From JALSNL01 sp036479585 (GTDB lineage: Bacteria; Bacteroidota; Ignavibacteria; Ignavibacteriales; Melioribacteraceae), in the NCBI GenBank assembly GCA_965224785.1, contig OZ245062.1, forward strand, positions 620,001 to 684,000: DNA of 64,000 nucleotides, in the 5' to 3' direction. Numbering within the stretch: the stretch's first letter is position 1; the number at the start of each line of letters is the position of its first letter. Below the pieces are notes generated by a model. It made no database searches, had not been told where the DNA came from, and saw nothing but the letters and a program-made list of their open reading frames with translations. Position numbers and translations under genes: made by a program. This document shows, piece after piece, positions 28,140 to 38,461 of this stretch.

Positions 28140-29951
28140 ATGAAAAGTAAGCTTACTCTGAGAGTTACATTAATTTGTATGATAGTTTTTGTCTTTTTCG
28201 ATGCAATGTATGCACAGGGTACTATTGCCAAATTTGATCTCAATCCTGGAACAGATGGAATGGAATTTCCATTGTTTGGAAGTTTTAGGTCACCAAATTC
28301 TTTGTTATTTAGTGCTTGGTTTAACAATTCACTTGGATTAGTATTTACAGATGGAACAAATGAAAATACAAAATTCCTTGTAGAACCAAATTCAAATTTA
28401 GGAAATATAGTATTTAACTCTGGATTAAAAACAGAGTATCACTTTAAGAATTTTTTTTCTATGCATACTGAAGTTGGATTTGTGTTCGCACTTATTAATA
28501 GGGCAGAAGAAACAACTCTTTTTAGTATGTCTGCTGGAGATACGGAATTGCCTGATGAGCCATCAGCAACACTTAGTCTAGAAATAGGAAATGAATTATG
28601 GGCGGGAGCTGAATTTACAGTTTGGTTTAATAAAAGAAGTAATATGGAGGCTTGGTCAAATAATGTAATTTCACTTTTTTCATATGCTCCCGACGGAAAG
28701 AATTTTGAATTATGGAAGACAGACGGCACTAATGATGGAACTGTTTTAGTTAAAGAAATACGACCGGGGACTGAAACTTCATGGCCAAGTAAATTTACAG
28801 TAGTTCTTGAAGACCCATCTATTGCTTGGGCAGCACAACCTAAACCATTATCAGCAGCATTATTTTTTACTGCTGATGATGGAACAAATGGTATTGAACT
28901 TTGGGTTACAGATGCAACTGAAGCTGGAACGCACATGGTCAAAAATATTAACACTACAGGTAATTCCTTTCCTTACGCTCTAACAGCAATGAATAATAAG
29001 TTATATTTTGTAGGTGCTACAAATACTGAAAATAGTGAACTTTGGGTCAGCGATGGAACCGAAGCTGGAACAATGATGATTAAAGATATTAACCCAAATT
29101 TCGGACATTCAAGTATTTCTGAGTTGATAAATATTAATAATATACTTTATTTTGGTGCAAACAACGGAACAGATGGAAATGAATTATGGATGAGTGATGG
29201 AACTTTTGAAGGAACAAAAATGATTAAGGACATAAATACTTCTTCTGGTTCAAATCCTTTTGGATTTACTTTTTACAAAAACAAAATATATTTTAGAGCA
29301 GCTGATGAAAATTTTGGAAGAGAATTGTGGGTAACAGATGGAACTGAGGGTGGGACACATATAGTTAAAGATATAAAACCTGGGGAAGAATCTTCCACTC
29401 CATCTCACTTTGAAGTATTTGATGAGATGCTTTATTTTACTGCTGATGACGGAACTTTAGGAATAGAATTATGGCGTACAGATGGTACAGAAGAAGGTAC
29501 AGAATTAGTCTATGATATTTATCCAGGTAAAGATAGCTCTTTTACAAAATGGTATGAATTAATGGCTGTTGGAGATAATTTGTTTTTTATTGCAAATGAT
29601 GGACTAATAGGACATGAGTTAATGGCTTATTCCAATAAAACAACTGCTGTTGAAAAAAAAGAAAACTTACCAGAAGCTTTTAAACTTTTTCAAAACTATC
29701 CAAATCCGTTTAACCCTAGCACACTAATATCTTACCAATTACCAAAAGCTTCGGAAGTTACAATAAAGATATTTAACACTTTGGGGCAAGAGATACGCAC
29801 ACTAGTTAACACATTTGAAAATGCCGGTTACAAATCTGTAATATGGGATAGTAAGGATGATAATAGTAAATCTGTAACATCAGGTATTTATTTTTATGAA
29901 ATTATTGCTGGAGACTATAGAGAATTACGTAAAGCGGTTTTCATGAAATAA
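28140..29951 (+). CDS. ELWxxDGT-repeat exported protein with T9SS sorting domain
   Basis: This 603-residue protein has a signal peptide to about residue 25 (FVFFDAMYAQ). About six repeats in the middle and C-terminal parts have the pattern ELWxxDGTxxGTxxVKDI (ELWKTDGTNDGTVLVKEI, ELWVSDGTEAGTMMIKDI, ELWRTDGTEEGTELVYDI), which are beta-propeller-like repeats of unknown ligand. The sorting domain (FQNYPNPFNPSTLISYQLP ... LRKAVFMK) is almost identical to that of the next gene. AAGGAGAC ends five bases before the ATG. It lies directly downstream of the two-component pair and has its own box-bearing promoter, so it is a probable target of that system. The gene at 38462 is a close paralogue of its repeat region. 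Confidence 0.85.
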   Translation: MKSKLTLRVTLICMIVFVFFDAMYAQGTIAKFDLNPGTDGMEFPLFGSFRSPNSLLFSAWFNNSLGLVFTDGTNENTKFLVEPNSNLGNIVFNSGLKTEYHFKNFFSMHTEVGFVFALINRAEETTLFSMSAGDTELPDEPSATLSLEIGNELWAGAEFTVWFNKRSNMEAWSNNVISLFSYAPDGKNFELWKTDGTNDGTVLVKEIRPGTETSWPSKFTVVLEDPSIAWAAQPKPLSAALFFTADDGTNGIELWVTDATEAGTHMVKNINTTGNSFPYALTAMNNKLYFVGATNTENSELWVSDGTEAGTMMIKDINPNFGHSSISELININNILYFGANNGTDGNELWMSDGTFEGTKMIKDINTSSGSNPFGFTFYKNKIYFRAADENFGRELWVTDGTEGGTHIVKDIKPGEESSTPSHFEVFDEMLYFTADDGTLGIELWRTDGTEEGTELVYDIYPGKDSSFTKWYELMAVGDNLFFIANDGLIGHELMAYSNKTTAVEKKENLPEAFKLFQNYPNPFNPSTLISYQLPKASEVTIKIFNTLGQEIRTLVNTFENAGYKSVIWDSKDDNSKSVTSGIYFYEIIAGDYRELRKAVFMK

Positions 29952-30082
29952 TCACTCCATATTTTTGATTATCGCATCAATCATTTCTAGTATAAATATT
30001 CTACTTTCCATCAAGTATTGTAAAATTTTACAATTATAAAAAATACCTCATATGAGTAATTGAATTTAATTTGTTTGAACAT
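29947..30082 (+). repeat. Duplicated promoter block, copy 2
   Basis: This is the second copy of the block at 27965-28100. It begins within the stop codon of the ELWxxDGT gene, so the repeat junction coincides with the end of the sorting domain. It contains palindromic box 3. Confidence 0.8.
30043..30060. promoter_or_regulatory. Palindromic box 3 (ATACCTCATATGAGTAAT), upstream of the four-gene run
   Basis: It is identical to box 2 and is followed by TGAATTTAATTTGTTTGAAC as there. It lies 68 bases before the ATG at 30129. Confidence 0.65.
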
Positions 30083-30128
30083 TACTATACAGTTAAAATT
30101 TAACCAAACTACTTGTTGGAGAACAAAC

Positions 30129-31904
30129 ATGAAAAAAAATAAAACAATATCTAATGTATTTACTCAAATGGTAATTACACTAATCATTTTTGTAGTAGCA
30201 ACTATAAATACAAATGCGTCAGATCTTCTTACATCAAAAATTATTCGTCCGGCCTTAAATCAGGTTGAATGGGTTGGAGAAGAATTTAAGCCCAGCTTTG
30301 TAATAAGCAATATTAATAAGTTTGATGCACAACCTAATGAATGGACTGTTCATGTAGTTATTCAAGATGAAAACAATAATACTATATTTGAAGAGACAAC
30401 CCCAGGTGTATTTTTAGCAAAGGGAACAGCCGAAAGCCCAACAAATGTAACTTTAAAAACAACTAGTACATTTACTCCACAAGGAACAGGAAGTTATACT
30501 ATTACAGTTGATGTTAATTATGATTTGGATATTGATACAAATAATGATTTTTTAACTCAATCTTTTATTGTCTGTAGAAAAATTCCGAATGTTGATGTAT
30601 CAATAGATGAGGATGGAAAGGCTAAGATAACTATCGGAGAACCTGTACCAGGTGGGGTAGTTTTTGGAAAACATGTTTCTGGAAAATTATCTATCAATGG
30701 AGAATGCACAGATATTAATGCTGAAGATATAAAATTTATTGATGTATTTGGCTCAAGTGGGGATGATATAATTGATCTCCGTGGTATGACATTGGATGAT
30801 TTTCCTAATCTTAAAAGCTCCATATTTTACATAGTTTTTATTAATTCGAGTGATGGCAATGATAAAGTATTTGGCACTGACCTTGGCCCAAATGAAATAC
30901 TAGGTGGTGATGGAAATGATGAGTTACACGGCGGTAGCAAAGCGGATTTGATCGTAGGTGGGAATGGGGATGACGAATGTTTTGGACATGAAGGAAGAGA
31001 TTTTATTTATGGTAACAAAGGAAATGATAGAATTTTTGGGGGAAAGGGTAGGGATATAATTGAGGGCAATAGGGGTAAGGATAAACTTTATGGTGGAGAC
31101 GATTCTGATAATATTACTGGCGATAATTTAGATAAAGAAATAGATGGTGGACAAGGTAGAGATAAATTATTTATTGCTTATATGGTTGAAACAAATTTAG
31201 CAAAAGTTAAACTAAATAAAATTAACGCGCAAGATACTCTAACAATTATAGATGATGGAGGAATTGATACATTAGATTTTTCAGAGTTTGGTTTAGGTAT
31301 AACATTAAGCTTAGATTTATTAGATACCTTACAAACATACAATAGTAATGAAGATGCAATAATGTTGAAGGGTATTTTTGAAATAATAATAGGAACTGCA
31401 CACAATGATGAAATAACAATTACTCCTCTTTCAGATACAGTTCGTTTCGTTGATGGAGGAGAGGGAACAGATATACTTAATTTTAATGCTCTTAGTTCAG
31501 AAGCAATAGATGATGGTTCTACAATTACCACAACCGGATTTCAGGATGTTAGCTATCTAAATTTTGAAACAATAAATATGCAAAATGTAACTGGTGTAAA
31601 TGAAGATGATATTAGTAGTCTTCCAAGTAAATTTGAATTACAGCAAAACTATCCAAATCCTTTTAACCCAAGTACAAGAATATCTTACCAATTACCAAAA
31701 GCTTCGGAAGTTACAATAAAGATATTTAACACATTAGGACAAGAGGTACGCACATTAGTTAACACATTTGAAAATGCCGGTTACAAATCTGTTCTATGGG
31801 ATAGTAAGGATGACAATAGTAATTCTGTAACATCCGGTATTTATTTTTATGAAATTATTGCTGGTGACTATAGAGAATTACGTAAAGCAGTTTTCATGAA
31901 ATAA
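30129..31904 (+). CDS. Exported RTX-like (GD-rich calcium repeat) protein with T9SS sorting domain
   Basis: The start is set at ATG 30129, with TTGGAGAAC just upstream; the longer frame from 30060 lies in the duplicated promoter. The protein has a signal peptide (IIFVVATINTNA|SD) and a CARDB-like beta-sandwich at about 30-150. A block of GGxGxDxLxGG-type nonapeptides follows (GGDGNDELHGG, GGNGDDECFGHEG, GGKGRDIIEGN, GGQGRDKLF), which bind calcium in RTX proteins. It ends with a sorting domain almost identical to that of the preceding gene. It combines RTX repeats with a T9SS signal rather than a type I signal. It is first of four genes spaced 41-51 bases apart and preceded by box 3. Its N-terminal domain is paralogous to that of the next gene. 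Confidence 0.85.
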   Translation: MKKNKTISNVFTQMVITLIIFVVATINTNASDLLTSKIIRPALNQVEWVGEEFKPSFVISNINKFDAQPNEWTVHVVIQDENNNTIFEETTPGVFLAKGTAESPTNVTLKTTSTFTPQGTGSYTITVDVNYDLDIDTNNDFLTQSFIVCRKIPNVDVSIDEDGKAKITIGEPVPGGVVFGKHVSGKLSINGECTDINAEDIKFIDVFGSSGDDIIDLRGMTLDDFPNLKSSIFYIVFINSSDGNDKVFGTDLGPNEILGGDGNDELHGGSKADLIVGGNGDDECFGHEGRDFIYGNKGNDRIFGGKGRDIIEGNRGKDKLYGGDDSDNITGDNLDKEIDGGQGRDKLFIAYMVETNLAKVKLNKINAQDTLTIIDDGGIDTLDFSEFGLGITLSLDLLDTLQTYNSNEDAIMLKGIFEIIIGTAHNDEITITPLSDTVRFVDGGEGTDILNFNALSSEAIDDGSTITTTGFQDVSYLNFETINMQNVTGVNEDDISSLPSKFELQQNYPNPFNPSTRISYQLPKASEVTIKIFNTLGQEVRTLVNTFENAGYKSVLWDSKDDNSNSVTSGIYFYEIIAGDYRELRKAVFMK

Positions 31905-31945
31905 TCACATAATATTTAAAAAAATAATTTGGAAATTAAATAGAC

Positions 31946-34900
31946 ATGAAAGAAAAAAAAACAAATCCTATAGTAACAATAGTGAAGATAATTTTCACCA
32001 TTTTGTTGATATGTATGAATACTATTATTCTACAAGCATCGGATCTTACAACAAAAAAAATAATTTATCCATTAGAAATAATAGAAGTAAATAAATCTAT
32101 TTACCCAAAATTCGAAATTTGTAACATCAATATTTTTGATGCTCAAGCAAATGAATGGCATGTTGTTGTTAAAATCTTTGATAAAAATGAAATAGAAGTA
32201 TTTAGTGAAATAGTAGAGGGAGTATTTTTAGCAAAAGGCTCCTCCTCAAATCCAAGTTGTGTTACTCGTGAGGCTAGTAATAATTTTACTCCTTCTACAA
32301 CTGGTACACATACAATTACAGTTGATGTAAATTATAGTGAGGATATAAATACCGGCAACGATGAGATGACAAAACAATTTTCTGTAATAGAAGAACCAAC
32401 ATATACTATATCTGGCAATATCTTAGAAGAAATAAACTATGGTGGCAATCGAGGTTTTTTTGTGGGAACTCCAAGGCCAAATGTAATTATGGAATTGTAC
32501 AGTAGTGGCGGAATTTTTATTAAAAACACTGCTACTGCAGATAATGGAAATTATGCTTTTTCAGATCTAGTTTCTGATAATTACACAGTTAGAGCAGCTA
32601 ATTATAGCGTTACTTCTTCAAGGCCAATAAATGGTGGTTCTGAGGGTAATCCAATACCAGTACAAACATACCGCACTGATGCAAGCTCAGGTACTCCAGA
32701 CAATGTAAATGATAAAGTTGGAGGAGAAGAACCATCAAAAGTTGATGCAAATGTAAATAATGGAGGTCAAACTCTATTTGCGTTAACTACTTCTACTACA
32801 ACTCCACAATCAATAACTATAGTAAAACTAACCAACAAAGACATTAGTGGAATAAATTTCGTTTTTAATTTTTCAACAATAGTGAACACTAATAGTGAAG
32901 GGCAGGGAAGCCTTAGACAATTTATAATTAATAGTAATACATTAAGTAATACAGGTTTAGCACAAGCTGGCAAAACAGCTGGAATTGAAAATTCAATTTT
33001 TATGATTCCTTCAAGTTCCGACCCATTAGGCAGACCAGCTGATCCAAATTTTACAGGAACTACTTTTGATATTAAACCCACATCAGAGCTACCGCCAATT
33101 ACAGATAAGGTAAAATTAGATGGATTTATTCAAACTGGTTTATCAGGGGATACACATCCAAACAGACCAGAAATAGTTTTAGATGGTTTGTTCGCGGGTG
33201 AAACTAGTGCCGGTCTTAGTTTCTTAATTACAGATTGTCGATTAACTGGCATTATTGTTCAAAAATTTGGAGGAAATGGAATATTCTGTAGTAGTATGAT
33301 TTATTTAGGTACAGCAGGTGAGACTTCTACTTCTGTGGAAAGTTTGCTTAACGGATTTCATGGTCTCCAGTCAAAATCTGCTGACTATGTTGGTGATAAT
33401 GTACTCTTATTAGATGAAAATTTTGGAGATGGTGCAAGAATTGAGGAGGATTTGGATGTTGATGGGATATGGGCAAGAGATAATAGCCGTTGGGGAGTAC
33501 ATTTTGGTAAGGTATTCAGAATAAGAAGAAAAGTTGCAAACAGAAATTATTTCTTACGAAATGGATTAGGAGGGATAAGCGGGTTAACTGGTATCTTTAG
33601 TGGGATCTATGTCGCTTGCTGGGAAAATGGAGAATATGCTGGTGAAGATAATGAGTTTGAAGGACATGGAATAATTGCCAAAACTATAATTGTTAAAGGA
33701 GGAGAATCTTCAGAAAATGTTGGGGATGGATTTAACGCAGAAACAATAAGACAAATAAGTGTGCCTGGATCAGAGGCTTTATCTGCCGATTTTAATGGAG
33801 GGGATGGCATATACGCAACAGGTTCTATAATTGCTGATGGATTATATACATTTGGTAATGATGGGTGGGGGCTGTACTCTGAAAATGGAAGTGTTCAAAT
33901 TCTAAAAATCGGTACCTCTGTACGAAATTATGCTTGGCAAAACGGCATGGGAGGTATAAGTGTAAGGAATGGAAATTTTAAGGGTATTTATATGAGTATT
34001 TCTGATAATGGTAAATTAAGTGACGGAGTGACGGAGGGGTATGGGATTATTGCAAAACATATAGTTGTTAGGGGTATGGATGTTGACGGAAGTAAAAACG
34101 ATGGAATAAATGCTGAAAGTATATTGCATACAGGAATTAGTGGGTCACATAATCTATTCTCAAGGAGAAATGGTGGCCATGGAGTATATGCAACTGGTAA
34201 TATTGTTGCAGATGGAATAGATGTGCAGTATAATGATGGTTGGGGTTTATTTAGTAAAGAGGGAAGCGTAAAGATTAAAATGGATAAAAATAGGAATAGT
34301 ATTTTCCATAATTCGGAGGGAGGTATTTCAGCCGTGAGGGGTAAAGTCAGTGGAAAATGGATTATAGCAGGTTATAATGGTAAATCGGCACAAAACGGAG
34401 AAGGGCATGGAATAATAGGAGGTAGAGTGATTCTTGAACAATCTAGTAGTATTGGCAATGGAGGGGATGGAATTAGAGCACACGTTGTTAATGTCTCAAG
34501 TGGATTAAGTGCATCTGACAATAATGGTTTCGGAATTATTGGATCAATAATAAATGTAAAAGGAATGTTTATTGAAGGCAATAAAAAGGGTGGAGTTAGG
34601 CATGTAAGAAATATTGACAGATTTAGTACATTGAATAAATTTGCAAATATAGGAGAAGGAGAAGATTACACTATAAATATTGCAAATTCTACTTTGGCTG
34701 ATAATGAAGGAAATGGAATAGATTTAGATAATTTTGAAAGTGCACTAATTCAAAATAATAACTTATTAAGAAATAGTGGTTACGATTTGTTTAGTGGTGA
34801 GAAAACAATTATTGCAAATAATAATTGGTGGGGAGAAAATTCGTCACCAAGTAATAACATAAATGGTTTAGTTACTACAGAAAATTGGTTAGCTGATTCA

Positions 34901-36013
34901 TTAAGTTTATTTATATTTTCTGAAAGTGATTCTTATGTAGTGCCTTCGGGTAAACGAGATTCTATTTTATTTAATTTGGTAAATATTTCAAGTCTGGAAG
35001 ATAGTCTTACAATAAATATTTCAGATTCTTTAGGTTGGTTAGAAGATTCGAATTATAGTATTGGGATTAATGATACAACAGGTGGAAGTGGGATCATCTC
35101 TTTCACTGTACCAAATTCATCTACTGTGATTAATAAGATAATGATTTCTGCTACATCAGTTAATAGCGGTAAAGAAGTAATGAAGGATTTACTAATTTCT
35201 AGCTACGTTCCTTTATACTCTGATCTAATAATTTTAGAAGATTCTTTAACAATTGGTTTTGGAGATAGTGTAAACTACACTGCTATGAGAGTTGATCAGA
35301 ATGGAAAAGAATCTAAATTTTCTACAACATGGTCGAGTTCAAATGGTTCAATTGAAAATGCTGGAAAGTTTGTAGCTGATTCGACTGTTGGCGAAATTGA
35401 GATAATGGTTCAAGATTCAAAATCTAACTTATCAAAAACAACTCACCTTTATGTTACAAATGAGCAACAAATTTTATCAGAAATAAATATTTCACCTTCG
35501 ATAGTAAATATATTACCCGGAGATATTATTGAATTTATTGTTAAAGGAATTAACCAATTTGGTTTTCCACTTGATTTTGATAAAGTATGGGAGGTTACGG
35601 GGGGTACTATAGACAAAGATGGATTTTTTATTGCTGGTGAAAGTAATGGCAAATACGAAGTATCGGTAACAGATACCAGCGGGAATAGTGTGGCATCTGC
35701 TATTATAAATATTTTAGTTGGTGTTGAATCTGAAAGCGAGACACTACCTAAGAAAATTAATTTATCCCAAAATTATCCAAATCCTTTTAATCCTAATACA
35801 ACTATAAGTTTCTCAATCCCTGATGAATCATTTGTCAGTTTAATAGTATATGACATATTAGGGAAAGAAATTAAGTCCTTAGTCTCTGAAAAAAAAACAC
35901 CTGGCGTGTATAAAATTGAATTTGGGTCAAATAAACTACCCAGTGGAATTTATTTTTTCAAGTTGGTAGTAGGAGATCATATTGAAATTCGTAAAGCAGT
36001 TTTGTTAAAGTAA
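31946..36013 (+). CDS. Large exported parallel-beta-helix protein with T9SS sorting domain
   Basis: This 1355-residue protein has a signal sequence to about residue 31 (TIILQASDL). An N-terminal CARDB-like domain is paralogous to the RTX-like neighbour (shared FDAQxNEW, GVFLAKG, TITVDVNYxxDI). A carboxypeptidase-regulatory/SdrD-like domain follows at about 150-225 (PRPNVIMELYSSGG, GNYAFSDLVSDNYTVRA). A long region (~300-980) with repeating short strands such as GDGIYATGSIIADG and NDGWGLYS looks like a right-handed beta-helix. Two bacterial Ig-like domains (~1090-1260) and a sorting domain (LSQNYPNPFNPNTTISFSIP ... RKAVLLK) complete it. Beta-helix domains commonly bind or cleave polysaccharides, but no catalytic residues could be assigned. 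It is probably an adhesin or glycan-active surface protein. Confidence 0.8.
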   Translation: MKEKKTNPIVTIVKIIFTILLICMNTIILQASDLTTKKIIYPLEIIEVNKSIYPKFEICNINIFDAQANEWHVVVKIFDKNEIEVFSEIVEGVFLAKGSSSNPSCVTREASNNFTPSTTGTHTITVDVNYSEDINTGNDEMTKQFSVIEEPTYTISGNILEEINYGGNRGFFVGTPRPNVIMELYSSGGIFIKNTATADNGNYAFSDLVSDNYTVRAANYSVTSSRPINGGSEGNPIPVQTYRTDASSGTPDNVNDKVGGEEPSKVDANVNNGGQTLFALTTSTTTPQSITIVKLTNKDISGINFVFNFSTIVNTNSEGQGSLRQFIINSNTLSNTGLAQAGKTAGIENSIFMIPSSSDPLGRPADPNFTGTTFDIKPTSELPPITDKVKLDGFIQTGLSGDTHPNRPEIVLDGLFAGETSAGLSFLITDCRLTGIIVQKFGGNGIFCSSMIYLGTAGETSTSVESLLNGFHGLQSKSADYVGDNVLLLDENFGDGARIEEDLDVDGIWARDNSRWGVHFGKVFRIRRKVANRNYFLRNGLGGISGLTGIFSGIYVACWENGEYAGEDNEFEGHGIIAKTIIVKGGESSENVGDGFNAETIRQISVPGSEALSADFNGGDGIYATGSIIADGLYTFGNDGWGLYSENGSVQILKIGTSVRNYAWQNGMGGISVRNGNFKGIYMSISDNGKLSDGVTEGYGIIAKHIVVRGMDVDGSKNDGINAESILHTGISGSHNLFSRRNGGHGVYATGNIVADGIDVQYNDGWGLFSKEGSVKIKMDKNRNSIFHNSEGGISAVRGKVSGKWIIAGYNGKSAQNGEGHGIIGGRVILEQSSSIGNGGDGIRAHVVNVSSGLSASDNNGFGIIGSIINVKGMFIEGNKKGGVRHVRNIDRFSTLNKFANIGEGEDYTINIANSTLADNEGNGIDLDNFESALIQNNNLLRNSGYDLFSGEKTIIANNNWWGENSSPSNNINGLVTTENWLADSLSLFIFSESDSYVVPSGKRDSILFNLVNISSLEDSLTINISDSLGWLEDSNYSIGINDTTGGSGIISFTVPNSSTVINKIMISATSVNSGKEVMKDLLISSYVPLYSDLIILEDSLTIGFGDSVNYTAMRVDQNGKESKFSTTWSSSNGSIENAGKFVADSTVGEIEIMVQDSKSNLSKTTHLYVTNEQQILSEINISPSIVNILPGDIIEFIVKGINQFGFPLDFDKVWEVTGGTIDKDGFFIAGESNGKYEVSVTDTSGNSVASAIINILVGVESESETLPKKINLSQNYPNPFNPNTTISFSIPDESFVSLIVYDILGKEIKSLVSEKKTPGVYKIEFGSNKLPSGIYFFKLVVGDHIEIRKAVLLK

Positions 36014-36064
36014 GATTTTTAAAGATAAAATATTCCAAGTCTAAATTATTTTTAAAGGAGATGA

Positions 36065-38416
36065 ATGATGAAAAATAAACAACTATATATTTTTATACTT
36101 TTAGTTATTTCGTTCTTAATTTTAACAAATAGAACAGTGTATTCTCAAACTGATTTTGATCTTAAAATAGAAGTGATTGAATCAAAATATGAATCTTCCA
36201 ATGAAGAATATGTTGAAGCTCTTTTTACTGTTTCATATTTACCGGGAACGGAAGGAGCTTATTTAAGTATTGGAGCTCAAGACCCAACTACATTTTTATT
36301 CGATATGATAATTACAAATTTGTACTTACCAGGAGTAGTGATTGTTGGGAGTACTGTACATACTTTGTCATATAGGTTTAACCTAAATCAACTAATACAA
36401 AACAATGCTTTCCCAAATATACTTACTTGTTTTGTACATATACTTACTTCGCCAGGTTTTTTCCCTTTTGAGCAAAGTACACATAAAGATACTAAAGAAG
36501 TAACTGTATCTGAAATTAAAGAAAATGCAATTGGATCAAAAGTACCACAAAATATAAATATTGAAATTGAAACTGTTTCTCCTCCAGAACATACGGTAGG
36601 AGATACTAAAATAGATTTTCGAGATAGAACAAAGTCGTCTTTCAACCTTGATTTAGATAATGAAAATAATGGAATCAGTAGTACTTTTGCTGGTGATCTT
36701 AATGCTTGTGTTCCAACAGCAACTGCAAATAGTATGCAGTGGATGAACAAAGTTTATAATGATGTGAAATTACCTGATGGTATGACATTAAGAAAAACAA
36801 TGGAAGAGTTAAGTAAACTTATGGGAAGATCAGATGGAGATGGAACTACTGACGAACAAATGATATCTGGTAAACTAAAGTTTATTGAAAAATATAATTT
36901 ACCAATTGAAGTGAAATTTCAATCACATTTTGAAGATGACAATATCCAAACTCAAACTGCAAAATCTGTAGCCAGGAACTTTAACAATAATAAAAAAATA
37001 CCAGAATGGAAGTTTTTAAAAAAAATGATGAGAGATGGAGAAGATGTTGAAATAAATTATATGTGGCTAAATGCAGATTCCAGTGAGTGGCTTGCTCATT
37101 CGGTTAATGTAACTGGTTTTGTTGAATACACAAGTGGTGTAAAAAAGATTCAGATAGAACACGATATGGATCAAGACAAAGTTGGAGGAACGATTAGAGA
37201 GATTATTCAATTAACTGAAACAACTACTGGTTGGATGAAATTCGCACGTGGCTCATCTGATAAATGGATTCAAACAGTTGTAGCCGAAAGTCCTATTATT
37301 GAGGATGGACGTGAAACAGCTGCTTGGATAAACGAACTATTTCTTAAAAATAATAGTAATCTAAATAAAACAACAATGGCTACAAATATTGAAATTGAAG
37401 TTGCCTTGAATGGCAGTGTTACTGATTTAGAAAATTATTTAATCTTACTTTATAATGGAGAGACTGGTTTGGTAGATACTACAATTGCATTAAGCGATTT
37501 TACAAGTGGCGCACTTTCAAATGGTCTAAAGTTTTATACTTATAATTTACCTTTACCGGAAAATTCAAATAACCATTTTGGTGTTGGTATTTCTTATACA
37601 GGTTCAATTATTGAGAACCAACTTATAAGCATTGGGGGAATGTTTATTGGTTTGGATGGAGATGCAACACAAATGCCATCTAATAATATAGGTAGCATTG
37701 AGCCTGGAAGTGGTTTTGCACTTTCAGGATTTGGAGAAAGTTATTCCGGATATAATTGGGATAGTACATCAACTTTTTCTTCAGGTGTTGTAAATGAAAA
37801 TCAGAGTTATACAAACTCATTACCAGATACTCCGCAACTTGCAGAGCCATTAGATGGAGCAGTAGAGGTTTCTACAAATTTTAATTTTGTATGGAATAAG
37901 TCATCACTAACTAATTCATACACTTTAGAAGTTGCATCAGATAATGGTTTCTCTAGTGTAATCTTTTTGGAAAAAGATATTAGAGATACATCAACAATAG
38001 TAAAAGATTTAGTTGCCTCGCAAAAATATTTTTGGCGTGTTAAATCAGAGAATGGTAATGGTGGTAGTGGTTATTCAGATATATGGAATTTTAATACAAC
38101 TGTTACAGGGTTGGAAGATAATTTAATAATTCCAAAAGAGTATTCTGTTTCGCAAAATTATCCAAACCCATTTAATCCATCAACAAAAATTAGATTTGGT
38201 TTGCCATTAAATAGTAATGTTGAGATAAATATATATAATTCAATTGGAGAACTGGTTGAAGTTTTATTTAAAGGAGTAAAAAATTCCGGACATCATTCTT
38301 TAGTCTGGAATGCAAAGCAAATACCAAGTGGAATTTATTTTTATTCTATAAAAGCAATCTCAAGTTTAGATAATAAGAAGTTCTTCAATGTAAAGAAAAT
38401 GATTCTTCTAAAATAA
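36065..38416 (+). CDS. Exported protein with C39-like cysteine-peptidase region, FnIII domain and T9SS sorting domain
   Basis: This 783-residue protein has a signal peptide (LLVISFLILTNRTVYSQ). The ATG at 36068 may be the true start, because GGAG at 36057-36060 is seven bases before it. The middle part has the pattern of a C39/papain-like peptidase: a Cys in DLNACVPTATANSMQW (Cys215), a His in EWLAHSVNVTGFVEY (His345), then acidic residues after a short strand (IEHDMDQD). An FnIII-like domain (~595-690, SYTLEVASDNGFSS, YFWRVKSENG) and a sorting domain (SQNYPNPFNPSTKIRFGLP ... KKMILLK) follow. The peptidase assignment rests on residue order and spacing only. It is third in the box 3 operon. 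Confidence 0.7.
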   Translation: MMKNKQLYIFILLVISFLILTNRTVYSQTDFDLKIEVIESKYESSNEEYVEALFTVSYLPGTEGAYLSIGAQDPTTFLFDMIITNLYLPGVVIVGSTVHTLSYRFNLNQLIQNNAFPNILTCFVHILTSPGFFPFEQSTHKDTKEVTVSEIKENAIGSKVPQNINIEIETVSPPEHTVGDTKIDFRDRTKSSFNLDLDNENNGISSTFAGDLNACVPTATANSMQWMNKVYNDVKLPDGMTLRKTMEELSKLMGRSDGDGTTDEQMISGKLKFIEKYNLPIEVKFQSHFEDDNIQTQTAKSVARNFNNNKKIPEWKFLKKMMRDGEDVEINYMWLNADSSEWLAHSVNVTGFVEYTSGVKKIQIEHDMDQDKVGGTIREIIQLTETTTGWMKFARGSSDKWIQTVVAESPIIEDGRETAAWINELFLKNNSNLNKTTMATNIEIEVALNGSVTDLENYLILLYNGETGLVDTTIALSDFTSGALSNGLKFYTYNLPLPENSNNHFGVGISYTGSIIENQLISIGGMFIGLDGDATQMPSNNIGSIEPGSGFALSGFGESYSGYNWDSTSTFSSGVVNENQSYTNSLPDTPQLAEPLDGAVEVSTNFNFVWNKSSLTNSYTLEVASDNGFSSVIFLEKDIRDTSTIVKDLVASQKYFWRVKSENGNGGSGYSDIWNFNTTVTGLEDNLIIPKEYSVSQNYPNPFNPSTKIRFGLPLNSNVEINIYNSIGELVEVLFKGVKNSGHHSLVWNAKQIPSGIYFYSIKAISSLDNKKFFNVKKMILLK

Positions 38417-38461
38417 TTATTGGGAATTAAATATTTGAAAAATGATTAAAGGAACTTTATA

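Noticed and set aside
30060..30128. Longer N-terminus for the RTX-like protein
   Set aside because: The 69 bases are part of the duplicated promoter, and a proper signal peptide and ribosome site belong to the ATG at 30129.
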